The position numbers and the translations under genes were made by a program. DNA of 64,000 nucleotides from the NCBI GenBank assembly GCA_945876745.1, contig CAMCPL010000001.1, positions 310,001 to 374,000 of the forward strand. Direction: 5' to 3'. The notes under the pieces are model-generated. The model searched no databases and was not told the DNA's origin. It worked only from the letters and a program-made list of their open reading frames with translations. Shown here one piece after another: positions 55,024 through 64,000 of this stretch (position 1 is the stretch's first letter; the number at the start of each line of letters is the position of its first letter). The DNA is from an uncultured Clostridia bacterium. Lineage in GTDB: Bacteria; Bacillota; Clostridia; Oscillospirales; Acutalibacteraceae.

Positions 55024-58000
55024 TTAGCCTGCAAGAGTTTGAAGAAGGTCAACCAAGTTTGCGATTACTGTATCGGCGTCGCCCTGAAGCATACCGAGTA
55101 CCTGGTCAACAACACCGCTTACAGTGTCGTTTGCACCACCGAGTAAGCCGCCTACGAGACCAACGATTGCGTTGTAGTTGTCTTTGTAATTGATTGTGTT
55201 AATCAAGAAACGAAGAACTGCAATCAAGGTTTCGTCCTGATCGGATTGAACCATAATTCTTTCGCCGTTGATAGCAGCCTGTGATGTTGTGCGAATTACA
55301 GTACCGTGGCTTGCAAGAGTGAACCAGTCAATTTCCGGAAGAACAATTCCGAGTGACTTGCCGCCAATCTTGATTGTGCTGAGGATACCGTTAAGGAGAG
55401 ATACAACATTGTCAGCCGAAATCAGCGGTGCAAGTGTTGCCTTAAGATTGTAAATGTCGAGATTTACATTTGTCTTAATGCCAATCTTTGCAAGAAGTGA
55501 GTTCAGGTTAAAGCCGAGAACCTTCAATACGCTGTTAACATTTACTATCGGCTTTAAAGCGTCGAGTAATGCGGAAACAGGAGTGAGAAGATTGTCGATA
55601 ATCTGAAGCAAACCGTCGTTTGCAAAGAAGAGTGAAAGGTTCGGAAGAATGTCTGCAAGCATCTGGACAGGTGCGTAGAGAACGTCTTCTACCTTGTCAA
55701 GAATAGGATTGAGAATATCAATGAGAATAGCGTCGTATTCCTTGCTCATATCCATTCTGTAATCGTACTGCGTCTTGATGTTGTAGCAACCGAATGCTTC
55801 AAGAAGCGGAACGATGAATGATGTGTAGCCGTCGGAGCCCTGAACCTTAACAACGTTGAAGAGGTTGAGTCTTGAGTTGTTGAGGATTACGTCAAGTACG
55901 CCGTAAAGCGGACGGAGAGCAGCAGCGATAGCGTGAACGAATGAATCTCTGTCTGTTACGCCCCAAGACAAGCTTGACTTGTTTACCTTCTTCCAGCTGC
56001 CTGCGCTCTTAATCTTGCTTGCAACTGAAGAATACTGCTTACCGTAAGACTTGTCTGTAAGGAGATTTGCAACATTTGTTGTGCTGAAATCAATACCGGT
56101 CTTTGCAAGAAGGCTTGAAAGCGAGCCCATATCACCGAGGCTTACGCCCTCGATTGCGCCGTAAAGACCAACTGCGATTGTGCTTACGATTTCATCGGTA
56201 TAAACCATACCGCCGAGAAGACCGTTTAATCCGCCCTTGTCAACAAGAAGACCGTTTACAAGACCGTCAAGCATCGGAGCGAGCTTTCTGCAGAAGTCTT
56301 CGTCCATTTCGCCGAAGGAGAAGTCATTTTCCTTTGTCTTGAAGTTTGAATAGTCGAAGAATGAGTCTTCGGCAACGTTAACCGAGCCTGTCTGTGCAAG
56401 GAGATAGAATACTGCACGTACGATATCGTCCTTTGATGCGGCTCTGATTGATGAGAATACACAGTCAAGAATGTTCTTAATTGTTGCGTTCTTCTTGATA
56501 GCGTCGATTCCCTGAAGAGCGTTATTAATGTATGATGCGTTTCTGATAAGAACGTCTGCAACGTATCTCAATACTGCAACGAGAACCTCGCCCTTGTTTG
56601 CAACAACTCTCTTTGTTGTGTACTGACCGTTTGAATTCTTTGCCTTGCTTGCTACGGTTTCGATTGTACCGTGAGAAGCAATCTCTGCAAATGTGAAATC
56701 AGGAATCTTGATGTCAATATTCTTCGAAGCAAGAATTGACTTAACAAGCGGAAGAATGATGTCCTGAATATTGCAGGTCGAAAGATCCGAAAGGTTCATT
56801 GTGAGCTTAACATTGATGCCCATAGCGTCGGTGATGATGTCGCCGAGAGGCTTGCCTGCAAGTGTTACGATAAGCTCGTCAATGTTGATACCAACGCTGT
56901 TGAGCTTGCCGACGATACCGTCCTGTGAAGTAATCGGAGCAAGAAGATTGCCGATTGCCTGAGCCAAACCGTTGCTGTCAATGAAGTATGCAATGTTCGG
57001 AAGAACTGATGTAAGTGTTGTAGCAGGTGCTTCGATAATATCGTTTACAAGATTGAATACAGGAGTAAGTACGTTGATGAGAAGGTTATCGGAAGCCTTC
57101 TTGTAGTCAGCAACATATTCATTATATGTCTTGATACCGTCGCACATAAATGCTTCGAGAATCGGAATGATTGCACTCTCGTAGCCGTTTGTTCCCATCT
57201 CGAAAAGATGTGAGCCGTCGAAGATTGCACCGAGGTCGATTGAGATGTTTGTATCCTCGCCTGCCTGTGTAAGAACAAGGTTGAATACGCCGCCGCTCAT
57301 ACCGATTGCGATGCTTCTCTGAGTATCCTCTTCGTAGAATACAGGAAGTGAGAAATCAAGACTGTTGATAATCTTGAGTACAGGAGCCTTGTCGTATGTA
57401 TCTGCGCCTACAAGGAACATTGAAAGAATGTCGTTGATAGGACGTAATACAGCGGCAATTGCACTGATGAAGCCCTGCTGAGCTTTAGCCGAGCCATCCT
57501 TGAAGCCCCAGTTAAGAGTAGTAACGTTATTCCAGCTTGATACACTCTTGAGTGTGCTTGCAGCAGATGAATATGTAGCGCCGTAGCGTGAATCCATAAG
57601 GTATGAAGCAATGCCCTTTGTGGAAAGGTCAAGGTCGGAATCAGCCAAAATACCTGCAAGGTCAACGCCTTCAATTCCGTTGAATGCGTCTTCGATTGCA
57701 CCGTAAAGACCCTTTGCAATGGTTGTTACCATAGCGTTTGTGTAAAGGTTGTCGTTTACGAGCTGCTCAAGACTGTCAACCTTAAGTACGCCGAAGCTCT
57801 TGAGAAGTGGGAAGAGATTTAGAACAAGCTCGTCGAGGTTGCTAACTGCTGTTTCAGCCTCGCTTGCTGTGATGTTGTTCGGATATTTGAAGGAATTTGT
57901 AATCTTGTTTGAATATTCCTTGAAGTTCCAGAACACCTCGGTTGTGCCCGACAATGAGCCGCCGATGCCGTTTACAACAGCCAAAATGCCGTCAACCCAG

Positions 58001-60882
58001 TTGCCGATTAATGCGCTGAGATACTGATATACCTTTGCAGGTGCTTCGTTCGGATTAACCTTGCTTGTATCTGCGCAGTCCTTGATGTTTTGGATATCTC
58101 TGTTAACCTGATGTGTATAATCGCGTGTAGAATCGCCGTCCTTGAACGTTCTTGTTTCGTCGAAGAACTTGCCTGCCGGAACAGCCGTCCAGTCGGAGGT
58201 GATATTGTACTTCTTTGCGAATGACTTGAAGATAGAATCTACAAGATAAGGAAGAGATACGGAAAGGTTGTTGAGTCCTCTCTGAACGGTTTCAACTTCG
58301 CTGTCCGGATTTTCTCTTGCATATCTCGGGTCGTCCTTATGCTGTGCAAGATAATCGTCAACTGCGTCGCCTGCGAAATCAACAACATTGTAGATAACCT
58401 CGCTTATCATTGCAGCAACTTCAGGACTTAAAGCATTTACTTCGTTGCCTTTTTCATCTTTCTTTTTGATGTTTGCAATTGCGTCTGCAATGTTAAGACC
58501 GCAAAGTGCCTTGTCGGCAACATAAATACCTGTTATTTTGAGAACTTTTGCAAAGCCTTCGTCTTCAACTGTATACTTGTCAGCTTCGGTAGTCTGTGCT
58601 GCATTGTAGCTGTCGATATATTCCTGATATGTAGGAACGATAGCGTGAGCTGCTTCGTATCCGCCGTCCTTTGAAAGGATTGTAAGGAGTGCAGGAAGAA
58701 GTGTGTTCAGGTCGAAGCTGAGTGTTGAAATACCTACATCGGTGTTTCCGTTCTTAAGTGCCAATGCACCCAAAAGTGTGTCGGGACTGCTGATGAGGAA
58801 GTTAAGTGACTCGTATTTTGCATCGCCCTCTTGGTTGAGAAGCATCGGAAGCAATACTTCGTCAACAAGCGCTACCAAAACAGGAACTAACTTGAGAACT
58901 GTTTCAATAGGAGCGTTGTAGAGATTGAGCCAAAGGTCATTGAGAACGCCCGAACCGTCAAGTGCATAAAGCGTTACCTTTGTCTCAAGAAGACCTTCGA
59001 TAATCGGGTTAACGATACCGCCGATTTCACCTTCTTCGTCGAACAACATTCCTACTGTGTCGTTGAGAAGATTGTTAACAACGATAACTGCGTATTCGTC
59101 AGGAATAGCATATTCGCTGTATGCATAGCTGTAATCAGCAGTTGCAGGAGCAATAGCGTTGTTGAACTTATTTACTTCCATCAAATCGAAACGAGGTGAT
59201 GAAACGATAGATGCACTTGGAATGGTATAGCCTGAATTGATTTCTGATTTAGCAATGATACCTGAAATAATACTGTTAATGAAATCAATTAACGGCATAT
59301 TTGTACCGTTATTTCTTGCGCAGGCAAGATCATGGAAGAATGTGCTCTTGTATTGCTTTGCTTCGTTTGTTCCTGTTGCGATTTCGTTACAGAAAATTGA
59401 AAAGTCGCTTCTTTCTGCATCGTACAGGTAGCTTAACAACGAAACAACATAAGGGCTCAATGTACATTCATCGGAATTAATATAGTTATACATTAAATCT
59501 GCATTACCGTACCAATTGCCTTCTTTTGCAGCTTTATGCAATGTATCAATGTCGGTATTGCTGATCTTTGCATCATTGATTGCCTGTGTAGCTTCGTTTA
59601 TGTCTGCATATGTGCCGTTTGTTACAAGGACTGCCTTGTTGATTGCTTCATATGAATTTGAACAAAAAGCGTCCAATGTCATACCGTTGAAGTTAACCTC
59701 AACACCATCAAACAAGCTTTCATAAACCTTTTCTGCAACGATACCGGGAACAAGCTCATTGCTTGAATTAATTGCACCGAGAACAGTTGCATAGTTGTCG
59801 AGAGTAAGAGCGGTACCGTTATACTTTAACGGAGTGCCGCCGTCGTTAGCAAGCTTGATGTACTGAAGCGCCTGAACGAATGAAAGACCGTTAGTGTATT
59901 CGTCAACACCGTTGTTGTTGTAAAGATAGCTTGTTGTGCTGATGAAATAGTAGAAAGCGGCCTCTGCAGCGTTAGTTGCTCTGAGGTTTACGCCCAAATT
60001 TTTGAGAGCGTCGTTACAAATATCTACGCCGTAGCCGTACGCAGTCTTGTTTCCGCTTGCGTCAGTTAACGGAAGATCCTTGAGTTTACCGTAAGAACCC
60101 TCAAGCTCGCCTGCCTGTGAAGCGGTAAGGTAGAGTGAATCGTCGCCTCTTGTGCTTGCTGCATATGCAAAAAGCTCACCGATGTATTCACTTGAGTCCT
60201 TGAATGAGGCTTCATCGTAAACAATATTGTTTTCGTATTCGTTGTTTGCAGCATTAACACGAGTATCATATGCTTTCTCGGCAGCAGAGCAAATGTTCAG
60301 AAGAACATTAAGCTTTTCGAGAGTGGTTTTGCAATACTCTGCAAATTCGGGATTTTCTGTGTCGTTTTTGTTGTTCTCGCACAATGTATACAGAGCATAG
60401 AATGAAAGACCGTCTTTCTCTGTGTTGTCAAGATAAGAGTAGTAATTGTAGTACTTATCTTTCCAAGTGTCTTCGGTTATGCCTGTGATTGATGAGTGAC
60501 TTGTGAGGAAAGACTGTGCGTCTGTTCCGCCGGAGGCAAGTAAATCCATAAGTATCGGAGTTACCGCTGCGATAACATCCTTGATTTTAGCAGTCTTTAC
60601 TTTTTCGGCGTCCATTCCGATCAAGTCGCCGAGAGTCTGCTTTGAGATAACTTCTCCGGTTACTTCATCAACCGTTTCTTTTACAGTAATTCCGAGCAAA
60701 GACGGAATTACGAAGTTGAGAATACTTTCAACTTTTTTGTAAGCTTCGGCATTCTCTTGGCTGCTATACGTACTCGCTGAACCGCCGTCTGCTGCAAATG
60801 CGGTAAAGCCGACAGAGCACGAAGTAACAACCATTACTACAGCTAAGAAGAAGCTGAGTAATTTCTTGCTTGTTCTTTTCAT
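55024..60882 (-). CDS. Giant secreted protein of unknown function with tandem about 400-aa repeats
   Basis: About 1950 aa; signal peptide MKRTSKKLLSFFLAVVMVVTSCSVGFTAFAADG; repeated LYGAIE...SYG..YSS.AS..KS..SW / IAAALRP / VPLLEAFGC..IKT..DY / ASHGT blocks. Confidence 0.85.
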   Translation of the reverse strand: MKRTSKKLLSFFLAVVMVVTSCSVGFTAFAADGGSASTYSSQENAEAYKKVESILNFVIPSLLGITVKETVDEVTGEVISKQTLGDLIGMDAEKVKTAKIKDVIAAVTPILMDLLASGGTDAQSFLTSHSSITGITEDTWKDKYYNYYSYLDNTEKDGLSFYALYTLCENNKNDTENPEFAEYCKTTLEKLNVLLNICSAAEKAYDTRVNAANNEYENNIVYDEASFKDSSEYIGELFAYAASTRGDDSLYLTASQAGELEGSYGKLKDLPLTDASGNKTAYGYGVDICNDALKNLGVNLRATNAAEAAFYYFISTTSYLYNNNGVDEYTNGLSFVQALQYIKLANDGGTPLKYNGTALTLDNYATVLGAINSSNELVPGIVAEKVYESLFDGVEVNFNGMTLDAFCSNSYEAINKAVLVTNGTYADINEATQAINDAKISNTDIDTLHKAAKEGNWYGNADLMYNYINSDECTLSPYVVSLLSYLYDAERSDFSIFCNEIATGTNEAKQYKSTFFHDLACARNNGTNMPLIDFINSIISGIIAKSEINSGYTIPSASIVSSPRFDLMEVNKFNNAIAPATADYSYAYSEYAIPDEYAVIVVNNLLNDTVGMLFDEEGEIGGIVNPIIEGLLETKVTLYALDGSGVLNDLWLNLYNAPIETVLKLVPVLVALVDEVLLPMLLNQEGDAKYESLNFLISSPDTLLGALALKNGNTDVGISTLSFDLNTLLPALLTILSKDGGYEAAHAIVPTYQEYIDSYNAAQTTEADKYTVEDEGFAKVLKITGIYVADKALCGLNIADAIANIKKKDEKGNEVNALSPEVAAMISEVIYNVVDFAGDAVDDYLAQHKDDPRYARENPDSEVETVQRGLNNLSVSLPYLVDSIFKSFAKKYNITSDWTAVPAGKFFDETRTFKDGDSTRDYTHQVNRDIQNIKDCADTSKVNPNEAPAKVYQYLSALIGNWVDGILAVVNGIGGSLSGTTEVFWNFKEYSNKITNSFKYPNNITASEAETAVSNLDELVLNLFPLLKSFGVLKVDSLEQLVNDNLYTNAMVTTIAKGLYGAIEDAFNGIEGVDLAGILADSDLDLSTKGIASYLMDSRYGATYSSAASTLKSVSSWNNVTTLNWGFKDGSAKAQQGFISAIAAVLRPINDILSMFLVGADTYDKAPVLKIINSLDFSLPVFYEEDTQRSIAIGMSGGVFNLVLTQAGEDTNISIDLGAIFDGSHLFEMGTNGYESAIIPILEAFMCDGIKTYNEYVADYKKASDNLLINVLTPVFNLVNDIIEAPATTLTSVLPNIAYFIDSNGLAQAIGNLLAPITSQDGIVGKLNSVGINIDELIVTLAGKPLGDIITDAMGINVKLTMNLSDLSTCNIQDIILPLVKSILASKNIDIKIPDFTFAEIASHGTIETVASKAKNSNGQYTTKRVVANKGEVLVAVLRYVADVLIRNASYINNALQGIDAIKKNATIKNILDCVFSSIRAASKDDIVRAVFYLLAQTGSVNVAEDSFFDYSNFKTKENDFSFGEMDEDFCRKLAPMLDGLVNGLLVDKGGLNGLLGGMVYTDEIVSTIAVGLYGAIEGVSLGDMGSLSSLLAKTGIDFSTTNVANLLTDKSYGKQYSSVASKIKSAGSWKKVNKSSLSWGVTDRDSFVHAIAAALRPLYGVLDVILNNSRLNLFNVVKVQGSDGYTSFIVPLLEAFGCYNIKTQYDYRMDMSKEYDAILIDILNPILDKVEDVLYAPVQMLADILPNLSLFFANDGLLQIIDNLLTPVSALLDALKPIVNVNSVLKVLGFNLNSLLAKIGIKTNVNLDIYNLKATLAPLISADNVVSLLNGILSTIKIGGKSLGIVLPEIDWFTLASHGTVIRTTSQAAINGERIMVQSDQDETLIAVLRFLINTINYKDNYNAIVGLVGGLLGGANDTVSGVVDQVLGMLQGDADTVIANLVDLLQTLAG

Positions 60883-61421
60883 AATCATCTCTCTCCTTTT
60901 CTTAATGATTTACGGTTAAGGGGGTAGTTTTTGCCCCGCCGTATTTGCAATAGGGCAAAGTATGCCCTTTGCAATAAGAACAATGTCCAAGTTAATTTAT
61001 ATCAAAAATACTTTATAATGTCAACATTTTTTACTAATTTTATCAATTTTTTTGTATAAAATATAAACATTATAACCGAAAACACGCTCGCTGCGGTTAA
61101 AATCCGACGAAAAAACCGCAGTATTTTCGATACAAAATAAGTCGTAATTCGGCGAAAAAGAGCTTGCACAACAGTGAAAATATGCTTACAAAATCGGTGA
61201 ATTGTAACACGATATTTTTTTACTGAAATGTAAAAACTTTTTTAACAAATTATGAACTTTCATTGCTATGATACAACATTTGTTAATAAAAATCAATACC
61301 TTTTTCAAAAAATCACCTAAAATTCTGCCTGCTTTTTCGGGTGGATTTGACAGACCTGTTTCGGTTAGGTTAACTGTTTGTTAAATATGTATTAATACTT
61401 AAAAGATTTGTTCATTATTTC

Positions 61422-61450
61422 TTGACATATTATAACAATTGTGGTTAAAT
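61422..61450 (+). promoter_or_regulatory. Promoter of right-end giant secreted protein gene
   Basis: TTGACA-17-TTAAAT, about 160 nt before the start codon. Confidence 0.6.
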
Positions 61451-61610
61451 AGTACTGCGTGGAGTGTCCCGTTGAAAAAAGTATTCATTATTTTGTCGGG
61501 TATTTCTACCCCTCTTTCTGCTGCGAAATATTGCAGTGAGGTCAGAGAAGGCGACAGACGGATAATCCTCGGAGCACTATCGTAAAAATTTATGGAGGAA
61601 ATTTAAGAAA

Positions 61611-64000
61611 GTGAAAAAATCTAAAATCTTTGCACGCAAGATAATTTCTGTCATCCTTGCAGCTTTGATGGCGGCTTCGACCTTCACAGGCGTTCTTACA
61701 GCCTATGCAAAGTCGACAGACGACAATCATGACTCCAAGCTGGCAGCAAACTTTATGGCATGGGCAGAGACGACCGATAACCAGACAGCCGAAGCTCTTC
61801 TTGACTGGCTTGACGATACGCTTCAAAAAGCAGGTATCGCTCCTATCAAGTTCTACGGCAACTACGTTGTAGTTAAAATCGACCTTAATATCTACATCGA
61901 CAGCGTTGATGGTTTATTGGACGCTGTAAGACAGATTAACGGCTTGCTTGACTCATACGGCGGACTTCTCGGCGGTGATATAAAGTACATCAACCTCAGT
62001 CCTGTCGCGAGTCTTAACTCAATTACAGCCGGCGACGGTATCGTTTCTCAGTGTAACAGGTCATATCGTGCAGTAAATGACGCAAAGGACATCATAATGG
62101 CCCTTGCAAAAGCTATTTATTGGAACTCAAACGACAACACGGCAAGTGGACATACAAACAATAACATTATCGGCCAGTTCCTCAAGGGCAAGCTTGATCT
62201 TGGCCCGATTTTGAGTGGTATTTTTGATGTATACGGCTTGATCGGTAATATGCTCGGTATGTGGTCCGGCTATCAGTCAAACCTTGTTTACAACCTTGTT
62301 GCAAACATCATTTTGACAATGACAGGCTGGTACACAGACGCTGAAATTGCTGATTATCAAAGCTATCTTCAGGGCAAAGGCGGTTCAACATGGAACTTCG
62401 ACCAGCAGCTCTTCGAGAAGCTTTGCGACGCATTCCTTAACAAGATTGCACTTAACATCACATATTCACATAAGAGAGTAGTCGACCCCGATACGGGCAA
62501 GGTTACTTACGAGACGACAGACTCTTCGGAGGCTCGCTTTACCGAAATTAAGGCTTGGCTTGAAAGTCACAGCTTGGATATAACCGACGACAATGTTGCA
62601 ACGGCATCTACAGCTCTCGGCTATGATCCTAACCTCAGATATGAGCCGACAACCGGTAAGATCTATCTCTTCAGATACGGTAACGAAAAGCTCACTCTTT
62701 CAACCGATACAAAGGTTTATGACGCAGTTAAAGAAGCGTTGAGACTTGTTTGGAATTCCGCATTGGTACCGACCATCAGCATCTTGCGTGTTAACAACAA
62801 TATGGATTGGTATGACGGTCACGGCGGAAACTTCGATAATCAGTTCTACTATTGGTTACAGTCCGAGGGCTTAATCAATGAAAGCGACTGGACAGCAGCA
62901 TACACTATGGAAAATCTTGATGCATACTGCCAAGCAAAGTACGTTGAGTACGGCTACAGCTATGCCGAGGACTTCAAGGCTGCTATCAGAAAGACATTCG
63001 ATTACGACAGAAATATTGTTGACGAGCCTACATATACTTGGGCAGACGTTGCAGAAAACAACAATGTTGTTACTGCCGAGGGCAGAACAGAAAGCATACT
63101 TTTCGGAAAGCTTAGATACAGCCCGATTGCTGACAAGATCTTCGATATGCAGACAGGTCCTATCAACCTCTACTTTATGCAGACAGGCTTTGATAACCTT
63201 GAAGCATTTATGGATAAGTTCTTCACCACAAACAGCTACACCAACCTTATCGCTGCAGTAAACGATCTTTTGGTTGCCGCTGTTTATGACTTCTTCCCGA
63301 ATTCAGATAATATCGGTTTGGGCGACGGCAAGAACACTGTTACAACAGACATTTCCCGTCCTGTTCTTACAACAACCTCAACAACAAATAACCTTACAAT
63401 TGCACAGACTATTTCCGGCAACCTTATGAAGATGCTTGAGTATGTCGCAAATGTTACAGACGAAAACATTTTGAGTGCTTTCTATCATTCAAACGGTATT
63501 TCGGACAAAACACAAAGCAATAACCTCAATGAAGTAAATATTGAGGGCGCAGTTGTTCCTCTCATTGTTGCTTGCATTCAGCTCATCGCTGATACAAAGT
63601 CAATCCATCAGCTTGACTGGTCTTATGCAAAGGATGCAGAGGGTGTTGCATTCGTAGCACTCAGAGAGTATCTCTCATACTCGCTTCCTAAAAAGGATTA
63701 CGATCAGCTTGTTTCAACAGCTAACGGTTACTATGAGGCTGTTAAGGATGTTGACGGCGACGGTAAGTATAACCTCTATCTTGACGTTATTCTTCCGATG
63801 TGCCGTGACGCTGTAGGATATCTTCTTAACTCGGTTGTTCCTTGCCGTGACAAGAACGGTAACATCTGGAACGTATACGAGTCCAATCCTGCAACAGACA
63901 AGACAACAATCTTCGATATTCTCAACTCCGTAATTTGCTACTATGCTTCTATGGATGAGTTCGCAGAGCCATCATGGAACACAACAGCAAGCAAGACATA
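61611..64000 (+). CDS. Giant secreted protein, partial (runs off right edge)
   Basis: GTG start after GGAGG; VKKSKIFARKIISVILAALMAASTFTGVLTAYAKS signal peptide, open frame of about 800 codons to the window edge; missing from the ORF track because no stop is reached. Confidence 0.85.
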   Translation, partial: MKKSKIFARKIISVILAALMAASTFTGVLTAYAKSTDDNHDSKLAANFMAWAETTDNQTAEALLDWLDDTLQKAGIAPIKFYGNYVVVKIDLNIYIDSVDGLLDAVRQINGLLDSYGGLLGGDIKYINLSPVASLNSITAGDGIVSQCNRSYRAVNDAKDIIMALAKAIYWNSNDNTASGHTNNNIIGQFLKGKLDLGPILSGIFDVYGLIGNMLGMWSGYQSNLVYNLVANIILTMTGWYTDAEIADYQSYLQGKGGSTWNFDQQLFEKLCDAFLNKIALNITYSHKRVVDPDTGKVTYETTDSSEARFTEIKAWLESHSLDITDDNVATASTALGYDPNLRYEPTTGKIYLFRYGNEKLTLSTDTKVYDAVKEALRLVWNSALVPTISILRVNNNMDWYDGHGGNFDNQFYYWLQSEGLINESDWTAAYTMENLDAYCQAKYVEYGYSYAEDFKAAIRKTFDYDRNIVDEPTYTWADVAENNNVVTAEGRTESILFGKLRYSPIADKIFDMQTGPINLYFMQTGFDNLEAFMDKFFTTNSYTNLIAAVNDLLVAAVYDFFPNSDNIGLGDGKNTVTTDISRPVLTTTSTTNNLTIAQTISGNLMKMLEYVANVTDENILSAFYHSNGISDKTQSNNLNEVNIEGAVVPLIVACIQLIADTKSIHQLDWSYAKDAEGVAFVALREYLSYSLPKKDYDQLVSTANGYYEAVKDVDGDGKYNLYLDVILPMCRDAVGYLLNSVVPCRDKNGNIWNVYESNPATDKTTIFDILNSVICYYASMDEFAEPSWNTTASKT

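Noticed and set aside
1-64000. CRISPR arrays, rRNA, tRNA, prophage or intact transposase
   Set aside because: Looked for; no regularly spaced direct repeats, CCA-ended cloverleafs or recognisable Cas, Rep, integrase or transposase proteins.

Overview
The window is a roughly 64 kb chromosomal segment from a low-to-mid GC, probably spore-forming Clostridia (Ruminococcaceae/Oscillospiraceae-like; inferred from spoVT, gene content and codon style). Most of it is ordinary housekeeping or metabolic sequence: FHA-FtsW-PBP division cluster, rplM-rpsI, cysK, PPi-type PFK, larE, putP, an esterase-GH31-GPH symporter operon, MATE pump, YmdB, Asp23-FakA-RecG-PHP, cysteine desulfurase-ThiI, gdhA, spoVT and a GH27 alpha-galactosidase. 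No rRNA, tRNA, CRISPR array, prophage or intact transposase was recognised. The most interesting material lies between genes and at the right end. (1) Three small loci (about 29.2, 36.8 and 46.1 kb) have the layout of convergent type I toxin-antitoxin modules: a 26-30 aa hydrophobic peptide, two facing near-consensus sigma-A promoters, a shared bidirectional terminator, and a conserved motif at the 5' end of both transcripts. None is in the ORF track. (2) Small palindromic repeat families flank some of these small accessory modules. (3) Two candidate intergenic sRNAs are present, one with two Spo0A-box-like sites upstream. (4) The MATE gene has a terminator-overlapping leader peptide, consistent with attenuation. 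(5) Two divergent giant secreted proteins of unknown function occur at the right end; one is 1954 aa with about 400-aa internal repeats, and both have structured leaders. All calls come from reading the sequence; no database search was run.
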